A DNA stretch of 64,000 nucleotides from Methanobacterium_B sp963703015 (GTDB lineage Archaea > Methanobacteriota > Methanobacteria > Methanobacteriales > Methanobacteriaceae). Under the pieces are notes generated by a model, which ran no database searches, had not been told where the DNA came from, and saw only the letters and a program-made list of their open reading frames with translations. The stretch spans positions 2,046,001-2,110,000 of the forward strand of contig OY969779.1 of the NCBI GenBank assembly GCA_963703015.1, in the 5' to 3' direction. Below are positions 1 to 8,519 of the stretch, one piece after another. The position numbers and the translations under genes are program-made. The stretch's first letter is position 1. Every line of letters starts with the position of its first letter.

Positions 1-1256
1 ACTTCCTTGTTACCCGGGAGAATTCTTCCGTTTTCGCCCTTGAATGCATTGTGACATTCCACTAAAACAACGTTTTTTGCATTTGTATTAACCCTTGCAA
101 GGTTACTTAGTGCCAATCCAACACCGAAGTCCATGTCATCAAAACCTACAGGTGCTAAAGTTGCTAGTAATAGGAGGTTCTCACCGAAATATTGGCCACA
201 TATCTTAGCATCTTCATTTTGTACTCTGAAGAATTTACTGGCCATGTTGGTATATTCCAAATTTTCAAGTGAATTTCTAACTGAGTCTTCGATCTTTTTT
301 ATTTCCTTGGTTGAAACAGGGTTAAAGTCATGGGTTGAAGGTCCGTGGGCAACTAAGGTGAAGTTTTCAAAGTTATTTGCAAGTTGTGTTGGCATGTTTC
401 CTCCACCAATGTTTCCGATTGGTCCTGGATGAACACAAGGACTTAAAAATAATGATTTTAAACCATTTTTTCCCTTAAATGCCACAATTCCTACGATGGT
501 GTCTATGGGTTCGCCCATATCATCGAAAATGTCTTCAAGGGCCTTTGATCCCTCTGTGACATGTGCTAAAAATTGGCTTAAAAGTTCTAAACCACCAACA
601 CCCAAATTTCGTTTCATTGGAGACTCAATTATCACAACAAATGAGTATATGGCAATAACCAGGATCAACGATGCTACAATAATTTTTATCAAGAGTGCAA
701 CAATGCTGAAGTAGCCTATGTTGGTGCTTATGCTTGTCAGAGAAACAATTACCACTACCATGCTTAAAATAAGGGCAGGTTGTATCACTGCTGCTGGAAG
801 TGATTTGAAAAAACTAATATTGGATGTTCCCCAGATAACCAGGATCCTGAATCCGAATATTACGACACAACCATAAATAAGAGCATCAATTGTGTAACTG
901 TAAATTGTGAATTTGGAAACAAGACTTCCTATAAAGTAGATAAAGCCAACAATAACCATGGACACTAATGAAACAAACATAGATTGTTTCATTTTCATGT
1001 GTCTGCCTTCCAAAGCGTTTATCATAGGCTGTGTAATCACACCACTCATTATCGAAGTTAAACCAAATATTAAAACACCAGCTGCACCACCATACAATAT
1101 ACTGTACAGTACAGAGTGCTCGCCACTAGGTTCCACTGCAGTGACAACACAACCCAAAATAAAACTTAAAAATACCATGGAAGCAATATTAAACCTATTA
1201 CCGGGTAGGGTTACTATGTACTTGCTTAAACCCATTATCCTATCAGAACTGCCCAT
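1..1256 (-). CDS. DUF2070 family membrane protein (3' end cut off by window edge)
   Basis: Translating the minus strand from the ATG at 1256 gives an open frame of 418 codons that runs off the left edge, so the C-terminus is missing. The start is supported by GAGGT six bases upstream. About six hydrophobic helices occupy residues 20-205, followed by a soluble region holding CVHPGPIGNIGGGNMPT (about residue 285) and LVAHGPSTHDFNP. The membrane half plus a soluble half with an HPGP motif is what I recall of archaeal DUF2070 proteins, whose function is unknown. It stands alone, reading away from the next gene. Short plus-strand frames across it are antisense shadows. Confidence 0.75.
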   Translation of the reverse strand, partial: MGSSDRIMGLSKYIVTLPGNRFNIASMVFLSFILGCVVTAVEPSGEHSVLYSILYGGAAGVLIFGLTSIMSGVITQPMINALEGRHMKMKQSMFVSLVSMVIVGFIYFIGSLVSKFTIYSYTIDALIYGCVVIFGFRILVIWGTSNISFFKSLPAAVIQPALILSMVVVIVSLTSISTNIGYFSIVALLIKIIVASLILVIAIYSFVVIIESPMKRNLGVGGLELLSQFLAHVTEGSKALEDIFDDMGEPIDTIVGIVAFKGKNGLKSLFLSPCVHPGPIGNIGGGNMPTQLANNFENFTLVAHGPSTHDFNPVSTKEIKKIEDSVRNSLENLEYTNMASKFFRVQNEDAKICGQYFGENLLLLATLAPVGFDDMDFGVGLALSNLARVNTNAKNVVLVECHNAFKGENGRILPGNKE

Positions 1257-1680
1257 AAATTTACCTCTATAAATGTTAAAATCATTGAAATATATTAGAC
1301 ATTACTTTAAATCTATATTTTTCTATTCAAAAACCATATTTTAATAGAAATTTTTATCGTGAAAAATTTTGAACATCATTTTATGTTACTTGTTTGTATA
1401 ATTTATATATGTATAAGTTAATGTCTTCCATCAAAAATTCTGAAAAGATTCATTGTCAGAAAATTAATTAGAACCCTTGAATTTTTTTACATATTTTATT
1501 AGGGTTAAATTACAGTGGGAGTTAGAGATATGATAACAAGGAAAGAAATAGTTAACTATTGGCTTTGAAGAATAGTAATTTAGATTAGGTCTTAATATGA
1601 TCTTTAACAAAATTTATTAGAATTTTTCATCAAATATTATTTATGAATAACTCTTTAGGTTGTTTTAAAAAAGTGATTAA
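1257..1680. other. AT-rich intergenic region with TATA-like box and palindrome
   Basis: This 424-bp gap separates two divergent genes. It contains a TATA-like stretch TTTATATAT at 1402-1410 and a perfect 14-bp palindrome AATAGTTAACTATT at 1547-1560. A 12-codon frame with an SD-like GGGAGTTAGAG starts at ATG 1531, but it is too short to call. Nothing else is recognisable. Confidence 0.4.
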
Positions 1681-2022
1681 ATGAAACCAAAACTGAAATT
1701 AGACATAGAAAATGGTGTTAAACCTGGTCCATTCGAAGGAATAAAATATTTAATTTATTACACCAAAGATAAATTTGATAAAGATGATTTAGATGAAATA
1801 TCAAAGGGTCTTGAAACTTGGAGTATGTACACAACCAGCAAAGAAGTTGAAGTAAAATTTTCTGGAGCTCGTCAAAATGAAGATAAAACCTATTTTGCCC
1901 TGACAATGAAATTTCCGGATCTGTTTTTAAAAAAACATCAAATAACAGATTTAATTAACCAAGTTACCGATAGTTTTTCTTCATTTTTAAATCAAAGAAT
2001 TGAAGACCTTATCAAAAAATAA
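1681..2022 (+). CDS. Hypothetical protein, 113 residues
   Basis: I do not recognise this protein. It starts at ATG 1681 behind a weak GTGAT ribosome binding site. It is soluble, rich in Lys and Asp/Glu, with no signal peptide, membrane helix or Cys motif. Sequence character suggests an alpha/beta fold: a strand-like segment KYLIYYTKDKF near residue 22, another around KEVEVKF near residue 55, and a C-terminal helix ending in RIEDLIKK. It lies 43 bp upstream of the fumarase subunit gene on the same strand, so it may be co-transcribed, but nothing in the sequence ties it to that enzyme. Confidence 0.6.
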   Translation: MKPKLKLDIENGVKPGPFEGIKYLIYYTKDKFDKDDLDEISKGLETWSMYTTSKEVEVKFSGARQNEDKTYFALTMKFPDLFLKKHQITDLINQVTDSFSSFLNQRIEDLIKK

Positions 2023-2064
2023 AAAATATTTATTGAATTATTTTATCCTGTTAAAGGTGAACAT

Positions 2065-2613
2065 ATGAACGTGAAACTAAAAACACCAATTTCATCGGAA
2101 GATACATCAAACTTAAGAATTGGAGATATTGTATACATCTCTGGAACAATATTTACTGCCAGGGACAGTGCACACAAACGAATCATAGAAGAAGGTGCAC
2201 CCGTGGATATTGAAGGAGCTGTTATATTCCATGCAGGTCCAATAATCAAAAAAACAGATGAAGGCTATGATATGGTAGCTGTGGGACCAACAACAAGTAC
2301 TAGGATGAATCCTTACGAACCTGAAGTGATTAATATGGGTGCTGGACTCATAGTTGGAAAGGGAGGAATGGATGGGGAAACTGCCAAGGCTCTTAAAAAC
2401 AACAAGAAAGCCTACCTTTCTGCTGTAGGCGGTTGTGCTGCTCTATACGTAAAATCAATTTTAAAGGTAAATGATGTGAACTGGCTTGATTTAGGTGTTC
2501 CTGAGGCAATATGGGAGCTTGAGGTCAAAGATTTCGGACCTTTAATAGTTACCATGGATTCTCAAGGAGGTAACCTCTACGATGAAGTTAAAAAACAAGC
2601 AAATATGCAGTGA
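2065..2613 (+). CDS. Class I fumarate hydratase, beta subunit (FumA C-terminal type)
   Basis: The 182-residue product has the length and motifs of the beta subunit of two-subunit class I fumarases/tartrate dehydratases: IGDIVYISGTIFTARDSAHK near the N-terminus, HAGPI at about 56, VGPTTSTRM at about 73 and IVGKGGMDG at about 95. The alpha subunit carries the 4Fe-4S cluster; it is not in this window. In methanogens the enzyme interconverts fumarate and malate in the incomplete reductive TCA branch. ATG 2065 is preceded by AAAGGTGA. The gene overlaps the next by 32 bp, implying coupling. Tartrate dehydratase is the alternative specificity. Confidence 0.88.
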   Translation: MNVKLKTPISSEDTSNLRIGDIVYISGTIFTARDSAHKRIIEEGAPVDIEGAVIFHAGPIIKKTDEGYDMVAVGPTTSTRMNPYEPEVINMGAGLIVGKGGMDGETAKALKNNKKAYLSAVGGCAALYVKSILKVNDVNWLDLGVPEAIWELEVKDFGPLIVTMDSQGGNLYDEVKKQANMQ

Positions 2614-3391
2614 TTCACATGAAACTCCGGTTTTAAAGGATGTAACAGATATTCATATTCATACATCTCCAGATATTAAACCTAGGTTAGAATCTGATAT
2701 TGAAGCAGCATTAAATTCTAAAAAGGAATTTATGCATTCAATTGTTTTAAAGTCACACATTGAACCAACATCGGGTAGAGCTAAAATTGCCTCTGAAATT
2801 GCAGGATTTCCTGTGTTTGGAGGAGTTGTATTGAATGAAAGTGTTGGAGGACTGAATGTAGAGGCTGTAAAAACATGTGCTGCCCTGGATGGTAAGTTTG
2901 TATGGTTTCCAACAATTTCTGTATCTTCTGTTAAATTTGATATAAACAAGGTAGAAGAGATCATCCATGTAATTGCAGATAACAATATGGTGCTATTAAC
3001 AGGCCATTTAAAACCTGAAGAAATCTTCAAATTAATAGATATGGCACATGGTCAGGGAATATGGAAAATTGTTGTTAACCATCCATTTGCAGGGGTTGTA
3101 TCCGCAACTCTTGAAGAGCAAAAGGAAATTTCAAAACATGCATTTTTAGAGCATTGTTTTGTAACATGTATGGAAAAACATCAAAACCTTGATCCAATAA
3201 ATATAAAGAATTCAATCCAGAAGGTTGGAGCAGATAGGTGTATAATGGCCACAGATTTTGGTCAGGAGCATAATTTTTCACCTTCACAGGGAATGAAAAT
3301 GTACATAAAAACCATGGAAGATATGGGACTTAAAAAATCAGAAATTCAAATGATGTCGATTGAAAATCCTAAAAAATTGATTTACAAATAA
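2582..3391 (+). CDS. DUF6282-like metal-dependent hydrolase
   Basis: The 269-residue protein opens with DVTDIHIHTSPDIKPR (about residues 20-35), a typical metal-binding His pair of amidohydrolase/PHP-like TIM barrels. Later metal-site candidates are LLTGHLKPEE (about 140), VVNHPFAG (about 164) and MATDFGQEHN (about 222). I recall such proteins as DUF6282; the substrate is unknown. The ATG at 2582 lies inside the fumarase subunit gene, ten bases after GGAGGT; no other in-frame start occurs before the first motif, so the 32-bp overlap is likely real. The shared transcript hints at carboxylic acid metabolism, which is inference. Confidence 0.7.
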   Translation: MKLKNKQICSDSHETPVLKDVTDIHIHTSPDIKPRLESDIEAALNSKKEFMHSIVLKSHIEPTSGRAKIASEIAGFPVFGGVVLNESVGGLNVEAVKTCAALDGKFVWFPTISVSSVKFDINKVEEIIHVIADNNMVLLTGHLKPEEIFKLIDMAHGQGIWKIVVNHPFAGVVSATLEEQKEISKHAFLEHCFVTCMEKHQNLDPINIKNSIQKVGADRCIMATDFGQEHNFSPSQGMKMYIKTMEDMGLKKSEIQMMSIENPKKLIYK

Positions 3392-3423
3392 AATAAGAGA
3401 ATTTGGTACTGCATTTAAATTGA

Positions 3424-4017
3424 TTATATTATTGCTAATTTGCCTGCAGTGGTTATTTCGAGTTTGTCTGGAGATATGAATCCCATTTCTCTCAACTCTC
3501 TGATGTGGTTGTAGGTCATTCCCCTACTTATTCCGATTCTAATTGCCAGATTTTTGACGCTTTTCCCGTCTTTAGTTAGTTCTTCTAAAACCATTCTTTT
3601 AGTTGGTGACAATCCAAAGTTTAGTATAGGCAAGTCTATGGTTTGACTGTCTTCTTCTGTAACGTAAACTATTCTTTCTATGTCTCCATGACGGGCATAA
3701 CATCCGAATAAAGCTCCTAAAGCTTGTGGTTTTCTTCCACCACTAATATTTACAAAAAGTTTTCTGTTGTTTGCTCTTTCGTTCTCTATTACATCGACAG
3801 TGTCCTTTGCGATCCTGACAACATCATAAAGGCTGGTAATTTTTGTTTCAATATCTATGAAGTTTCCCACTGTTTCAGAAATTATCTGTTCTACCTTTAG
3901 TTTGGCTTGGGGAGCATCTTCTTCCCTCAACAAAACAACTTTTTTGGGAGAAAACTGTGTTATACACACCATAATTGGTTCTATTGAGTAGATAGTTGAT
4001 ATTAACGTATAATCCAT
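3424..4017 (-). CDS. CARF-like domain fused to winged helix-turn-helix regulator (Csa3/HFX_2341-like)
   Basis: The 197-residue protein has an N-terminal Rossmann-like sensor domain (about 1-125) with the signature LFVNISGGRKPQALGAL at about 87-103, which resembles the ligand loop of CARF domains, and a C-terminal winged helix (about 130-197) reading SVKNLAIRIGISRGMTYNHI. This is the architecture of Csa3 and HFX_2341-type (DUF6293) regulators. CARF domains usually bind cyclic oligoadenylates or related nucleotides, but no cas gene or CRISPR array is present here. It is divergent from the response regulator at 4405, and repeated TGATAATT elements lie between them. Family call from motifs only. 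Confidence 0.65.
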   Translation of the reverse strand: MDYTLISTIYSIEPIMVCITQFSPKKVVLLREEDAPQAKLKVEQIISETVGNFIDIETKITSLYDVVRIAKDTVDVIENERANNRKLFVNISGGRKPQALGALFGCYARHGDIERIVYVTEEDSQTIDLPILNFGLSPTKRMVLEELTKDGKSVKNLAIRIGISRGMTYNHIRELREMGFISPDKLEITTAGKLAII

Positions 4018-4210
4018 TTTATCCCTTCTTGATATTTAATTTTAATATTTGTTCAATTGAAATTTACAACTTCTTCAACTTATTATTAATATTCTATATA
4101 ACATTTTCTTGGATATGCTTAATATAGTTATTTAGTATTATGCACATTTTGTTATTAAGTACTAATCTGATTTCTTTAATATGACCACCAATAATCTGTT
4201 GCAATTAAAC

Positions 4211-4396
4211 AATGATAATTGGAATGATAATTATTTATGTTTGTAGAATATAAATAAATATTAAATATATATTATTGACAGTTGCAAGTTATTATGTCAA
4301 TTTTAGCTAAAGTCATCATTAACTAAGTTCTGTTACAAATGGTTTATGATTTTTATTAATTATCATATTGATAATTTTTGAGATCTTGAAAAGATC
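4211..4396. promoter_or_regulatory. Repeated TGATAATT elements and palindromes between divergent regulators
   Basis: Two direct copies of AATGATAATT lie at 4211-4220 and 4223-4232. A 19-bp interrupted palindrome with the same half-site, AATTATCA-TAT-TGATAATT, lies at 4358-4376. GATCTT-GAA-AAGATC (4382-4396) follows just before the downstream start. The whole 4018-4404 gap contains no gene. The repeated half-site looks like an operator for one or both of the divergent genes; the binding protein is unknown. Confidence 0.45.
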
Positions 4397-4404
4397 GGTA
4401 GGGG

Positions 4405-5271
4405 GTGGTTTCGATTCCTGAAGAAAAAATATTGATAATCGAAGATGAAAACATCACAGCTTTAGAGATACAAAATAAGCTTGAAAAATGGGGTTATGAT
4501 GTAGTTGGAACAGCTGGATCCGGTGAAGAAGCCATCCAAATTGCAAATGAAAATGAAATCGAACTAATTTTAGCAGACATAGTTTTAAGGGGAGATATGG
4601 ATGGTATAGATGCTGTTGATCGTATTTCAGATAGATATGATGTTCCAGTGATATACCTCACAGCCCATGCAGACAATGACACATTTTCAAGGGCGAAGAT
4701 GACCCGACCCGCAGGATATGTAATAAAACCATTTGATGACACAGAACTCAAGTATAGTATAGAAATAGCTCTTTTAAGAAATGATTATGCAGATAAAGCT
4801 GAACAAGCAAAGGATAAAGAACGTATGGCTACGGTTAGAGATTTTATGTTGAGTTCAACTCCTGCACTCACATCTCAACTAAGAATTCAAGACACTGCAA
4901 AATTTCTGAAGGATTTTGCCAATTTCTTCGAGACAAATATGCATCATAAAATGGATAGAGAACTTAAACTTGATGAGAATTCCGTTGAAACTCCGGATGA
5001 CAGCCGGAAAATCTTAACAGAGTATATTGCTTGGGTCACTAACATGTTCACCAATCTTGGTTACAGAATAGAAACAGGATCTGATGAATTTACAATAACC
5101 GAATGTTTGTGGAGTCCTAATGTAAATGATAATAAAATATACTGTTTAATGTGCAGGGCTATGGTTGAATTGTCCCTTAATTGGACAGAAGTTGATGTTA
5201 AAATGTTTCATAGTTACTTACTTGGACCTAACCCTCCTAAATGCAGATTTTCATTTAATAGGACTTACTGA
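4405..5271 (+). CDS. Response regulator, REC domain plus uncharacterised C-terminal domain
   Basis: Residues 7-125 form a receiver domain: acidic pair IIEDE (about 11-15), phospho-acceptor Asp58 in LILADIVL, TAH near 87 and Lys108 in YVIKPFDD. The remaining 160 residues are not a common DNA-binding output. They include a helical linker and a C-terminal block with CLWSP, YCLMCRAMVELSLNWTE and CRFSFNRTY, with several Cys residues. I suspect a methanogen-specific sensory or ligand-binding domain. The GTG start at 4405 overlaps a GGGGGTGG stretch that could itself be the ribosome binding site, so a start further downstream is possible. No partner kinase is adjacent; the nearest is at 12659. Confidence 0.8.
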   Translation: MVSIPEEKILIIEDENITALEIQNKLEKWGYDVVGTAGSGEEAIQIANENEIELILADIVLRGDMDGIDAVDRISDRYDVPVIYLTAHADNDTFSRAKMTRPAGYVIKPFDDTELKYSIEIALLRNDYADKAEQAKDKERMATVRDFMLSSTPALTSQLRIQDTAKFLKDFANFFETNMHHKMDRELKLDENSVETPDDSRKILTEYIAWVTNMFTNLGYRIETGSDEFTITECLWSPNVNDNKIYCLMCRAMVELSLNWTEVDVKMFHSYLLGPNPPKCRFSFNRTY

Positions 5272-5348
5272 TCATTTAGAAGGATTTTAACATTTAGTTA
5301 CATGGGTCTTTATTATATCTTATTTTTTCATTTATGAGGTGATTTATT

Positions 5349-5825
5349 TTGTCAAAACTTTCTGGTGAATGGAACAACGAAGGAATTGCATTTTATGAGA
5401 ATGGACAGTACAAAGAAGCTCTTAAATGTTATGAGAGAGCTCTTGAATTGGATAAAAATTTTGTACAAGCCTTAAATAATAAGGGTAATGTTTTAAAGGC
5501 GCTTGGAATGTATGATGAATCATTAGAATCATTTGACAAAGCTGTCTTAAAAGAACCGAAAAATGCAGAGCTTTGGGTAAATAAAGGTGCTGTTTACTAT
5601 GAGATGGATGATTACAATCAAGCAATTGGATGTTTTGATGAAGCATTAAAATTAGAGCCAAAAAATACAAATGCCATGAGTAACAAGGGCGCTGCCCTTG
5701 CAAACTCAGGAGATCTCAAATCTGGAATGGAATGCTTCAATGAAGCTTTGAAGATTGATCCCCTAGATGTTAATGCACGTATCAACAGGGATAAACTCAA
5801 AGATTTCATTGATAATACTAGTTAA
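5349..5825 (+). CDS. Tetratricopeptide repeat protein
   Basis: The 158-residue protein consists of about four consecutive 34-residue TPR units: WNNEGIAFYENGQYKEALKC, then ALNNKGNVLKALGMYDESLE, LWVNKGAVYYEMDDYNQAIG and AMSNKGAALANSGDLKSGME. Each shows the usual small/aromatic pattern and a closing Pro-x-N/D type turn. Such proteins are protein-interaction scaffolds; no enzymatic domain is fused here. It starts at TTG 5349 after GAGGTGAT. Its stop overlaps the end of the convergent transporter gene by 4 bp. The partner is unknown. Confidence 0.88.
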   Translation: MSKLSGEWNNEGIAFYENGQYKEALKCYERALELDKNFVQALNNKGNVLKALGMYDESLESFDKAVLKEPKNAELWVNKGAVYYEMDDYNQAIGCFDEALKLEPKNTNAMSNKGAALANSGDLKSGMECFNEALKIDPLDVNARINRDKLKDFIDNTS

Positions 5826-7210
5826 TCCTTTTCATGTTCAATATCCAACATGAAAAGATCTGTTAAACGCACATCATAATATTTAAACAGGGCTATAAAG
5901 TGTTTGAAACGCTTAATTCCTGATTTTGTTATGGTGTACTTTCCATCCTTGACTGATATGAAATTTCTCTTGACTAATGGATCCATTATTTTATCAAAAT
6001 CTGTTTTAAATCCATATTCATCTTCAGGAATCAAATGTAATTCACTCAATACAGGAATATATGTTTGAGTGTACATGGTTTCGAGTGAACTTACTACATT
6101 CTCCTTTTCTTCATTTTCTCTGGCCCATACACTGAACATAATGAAAATTCTGAATGCCTTGAGTTTTCCATCCTGCACATAGTTTTCCACTGGAGTTTTG
6201 TACTTATGTAAATCTGTTTCTTCTCCTTTCATTGAGTGTATGGCATCTTTTAACAATCCAATTGCATCGGTGAAAATTCTAAATGCTACAACTGCACCTA
6301 CAATTGCATCCACATAGTAAATGCCAAAAAATGAAAATCCAGCACCTATTGCAACAGACGATGCAATGAATATATGGTTTTTTGAATCAACAGATTGGGA
6401 TATGAGTGTTAAACTTCCAGATGCCCTTCCTATCTGACGTTGATAGAAGAAAAGTCCAGCATATACAAATATTGCAAATACTTCTATGATAATAACTAGG
6501 CTAGGGTCAATGATTGGGCTTAGTGTTGATGTCCATGCTAAGTAAAGTCTTGAAAATGATTCGTACATAACTGTTATTGATGCAACAAATAGCAGAAGAA
6601 TAACCAGAAGAGTACTTAAAGACTCATGTTTAGTTTTAATTCCTACCCAAACTAGAAATGCAGAGATTGTGTCAGTTGCACTGTCGGTACCGTCGCTTAT
6701 TATACCTACACTGCCTGTTATAAATCCTACAGACAGTTTTAAAAATGCCATGATACCATCAACAACTGTGGTGTTAATAGCTGCACTTGAAGGTGCAAAC
6801 AGACGATTTTCGATCATTTCTGCCCGTTTTTCGAATCTTTCCTGATTAAACTTGGCTAATTTCTTTCCAGTTTCTGTAAGCTCATATTTTTCATCGTTGA
6901 TCTTTAAAATTCCTACTTCAACAAGTTTATTACATGTGTCTACAGTCCGTAAACCATGTTTAACTACGTGTTTTTCTTTAAATCTGTATGCATAGTATCT
7001 TTCCCATGCTCTGTCCCTCAAATGGAATAAATAAAGTAGAATTCTACCTAAAATATTGTATTGTTTACCATAATGAACATTGTACCATATGCTTGATATG
7101 AAAACTATTGTGATATCCTCTAGATCCTTAAGACTGATCAATCCCCTTTCGAAGATTGCCATAATAACGAACTTTTCATAGCCCAAAGGCTTGTACTCTT
7201 TTTTACTCAT
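5822..7210 (-). CDS. Cation diffusion facilitator-like transporter with winged-helix-like N- and C-terminal extensions
   Basis: The 462-residue protein has a CDF core of about five or six helices at residues 140-345. GSVGIISDGTDSATD matches the TM2 metal site with DxxxD, as in YiiP. The TM5 equivalent, SVDSKNHIFIASS, lacks the normal HxxxD spacing, so the ion is uncertain. Upstream (about 85-130) and downstream (about 380-455) are winged-helix-like blocks, each ending in a Y-x-L/I-T-x-(S/T)-G turn (KYELTETGKKLA; KYTITKSGIKRF). Typical CDF proteins are about 300 residues and lack these. It may couple efflux to sensing. The start is ATG 7210 behind a weak GGGTTAAC. Confidence 0.75.
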   Translation of the reverse strand: MSKKEYKPLGYEKFVIMAIFERGLISLKDLEDITIVFISSIWYNVHYGKQYNILGRILLYLFHLRDRAWERYYAYRFKEKHVVKHGLRTVDTCNKLVEVGILKINDEKYELTETGKKLAKFNQERFEKRAEMIENRLFAPSSAAINTTVVDGIMAFLKLSVGFITGSVGIISDGTDSATDTISAFLVWVGIKTKHESLSTLLVILLLFVASITVMYESFSRLYLAWTSTLSPIIDPSLVIIIEVFAIFVYAGLFFYQRQIGRASGSLTLISQSVDSKNHIFIASSVAIGAGFSFFGIYYVDAIVGAVVAFRIFTDAIGLLKDAIHSMKGEETDLHKYKTPVENYVQDGKLKAFRIFIMFSVWARENEEKENVVSSLETMYTQTYIPVLSELHLIPEDEYGFKTDFDKIMDPLVKRNFISVKDGKYTITKSGIKRFKHFIALFKYYDVRLTDLFMLDIEHEKD

Positions 7211-7729
7211 GTTAACCCGCTTTATTATTTTTTTAATATTATATTAGTACTTTAATATTATAATATTATCTTTAAATGCAGTGACTAAATATTATACCTA
7301 AATTAAAACCATGAAATTATCAAAAAATAAAGAAATTGAATCAAATCACAAGATTACGGGGAATGCAAAATTTTTTTTAAGGTCCACTCGTTTCAAACAA
7401 TTTTTTGGTGAGGAATAAATTTTTATTTAAAATATTTAGTGCATCATTTACAATCATTAGGTGATCTTTATTTGGAATATTTTAAAAAATAGACAATGTA
7501 AAAATTATTCATACAAATTTTTTGTTGTGGTTGTCCATAGTTTGAATCAAAATATTTTTGATACTAATATGAAATATGGTAATACTTATTAAAGATCGTA
7601 AACTTGGCACTAAATAAATAGTTTGGTCTAGGGTTGCTGATCAATTTTTAAGTAAGAATTAGAATTTCGAAAATTTCTAGAAAATTAGTATTTTTTGAAC
7701 TGAAATTTAGGAAAGATTTAAAAAAATAG
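7211..7729. other. AT-rich intergenic region
   Basis: This stretch between the transporter start and tRNA-Gln has no credible gene. It holds AT-only palindromic sequence (TAATATTATAATATTA at 7253-7268), probably part of the transporter promoter, and is otherwise featureless. Confidence 0.5.
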
Positions 7730-7801
7730 TAGTCCCTGGCGGAGTCGAACCGCCATCGAAAGATCCAGAGTCTTACAGGATTGCCATTACCCCAAGGGAC
7801 T
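7730..7801 (-). tRNA. tRNA-Gln (anticodon CTG)
   Basis: The minus strand folds as a 72-nt tRNA. The acceptor stem is AGTCCCT/AGGGACT with discriminator A. The D arm is GGGGTAATGGCAATCC. The anticodon loop is CTCTGGA, with T33 and anticodon CTG, and the T arm is GGCGG-TTCGACT-CCGCC. The first base pair A1-T72 is unusual but matches methanobacterial tRNA-Gln as I recall it; this fits tRNA-dependent amidation of Glu-tRNA-Gln in archaea. CCA is not encoded. The outer base pair of the anticodon stem is a T-T mismatch. It stands alone in a gene-poor region. Confidence 0.93.
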
Positions 7802-8263
7802 AATTAGTTATATGATTACGAACTTGAATTTCACGATAAAAAAGCTCAGTTTCAAGATTTGATTTACTACTATTTAATGATTGCGGATTTTTTAAATATT
7901 GTTTTTAAAAATGGAGTTGTTAATCATTAAACTAATTAAATTATTAATTTTTAATCATTCCATTAGTCATGATACCTGATTTTTCACCTGAAATACATTA
8001 CTATTTACCAATTTTTCTTAACTTACAAAAAGTAATTTTTAAAAGCATCTATATTATGGTAATTAGGCTTCTTAACAGAAAAAAATTACTCTATAGGCTT
8101 TAAAAACGAATCTATGTTTCTAAATGCTCATTAATGCTAAGTTGAAATAATAAATTTAACAGCAATTGACAAACATAGAAACCAAAAAAAAAACTGATTA
8201 CAGGGAGATCATTCTGGACAAAACAAGTAAAAATTGTAGTAAAATGAAGACATTTGTATCGAA

Positions 8264-8289
8264 CTTCGTAATATATCGATTTTACGAAG
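8264..8289. repeat. Inverted repeat with 8-bp arms
   Basis: CTTCGTAA (8264-8271) and TTACGAAG (8282-8289) are exact inverted copies around a 10-nt centre. It lies in the 700-bp gene-free region downstream of cbiN. It could be an operator or an RNA hairpin; no gene is obviously served by it. Confidence 0.4.
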
Positions 8290-8364
8290 AAAAAATATTA
8301 TATTTAATAACATAAGTATTAATATTTCATATGCTTATTTTAGAATAATGAAGATTTTTGGGTG

Positions 8365-8432
8365 ATAAAAACTAATAGTTTTTATTAATTCCTATAGTAA
8401 ATTACTATAACATTATAGTAAGATTGCTATAA
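8365..8432. promoter_or_regulatory. Cluster of three adjacent palindromes
   Basis: Three palindromes follow one another: a perfect 21-bp one at 8365-8385 centred on 8375, a perfect 17-bp one TATAGTAA-A-TTACTATA at 8393-8409, and a near-perfect one TTATAGTAA-GA-TTGCTATAA at 8413-8432. The last two have centres about 21 bp apart, close to two helical turns, and share a TATAGTAA half-site. The rest of 7802-8519 contains no gene I can support. Confidence 0.45.
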
Positions 8433-8519
8433 CTAAATTATCAAAAATTGATGGATTTAGGTTCAATGAATATTTTATTAATTACACAAAAAATAAAAAA
8501 GTGAATGGTTTGGAAAAAT

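Noticed and set aside
133..1272. Three plus-strand reading frames of 72-104 codons
   Set aside because: They are antisense to the partial DUF2070 gene, which has a ribosome binding site, membrane helices and conserved motifs in its own frame.
1534..1572. 12-codon frame with GGGAGTTAGAG upstream, a possible leader peptide
   Set aside because: Too short to distinguish from chance, and no regulatory codons or attenuator-like hairpin follow it.
4288..4322. ATGATGA on the minus strand resembling a box C of a C/D guide RNA
   Set aside because: No box D (CTGA) or internal C'/D' pair lies at a suitable distance.
3424..4404. Possible CRISPR locus near the CARF-like regulator
   Set aside because: I looked for regularly spaced direct repeats and cas-like genes across the window and saw none; only short TGATAATT elements are repeated.
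7253..7268. 16-bp palindrome TAATATTATAATATTA
   Set aside because: Composed only of A and T in very AT-rich promoter DNA, so such a palindrome is expected by chance; not reported as an operator.
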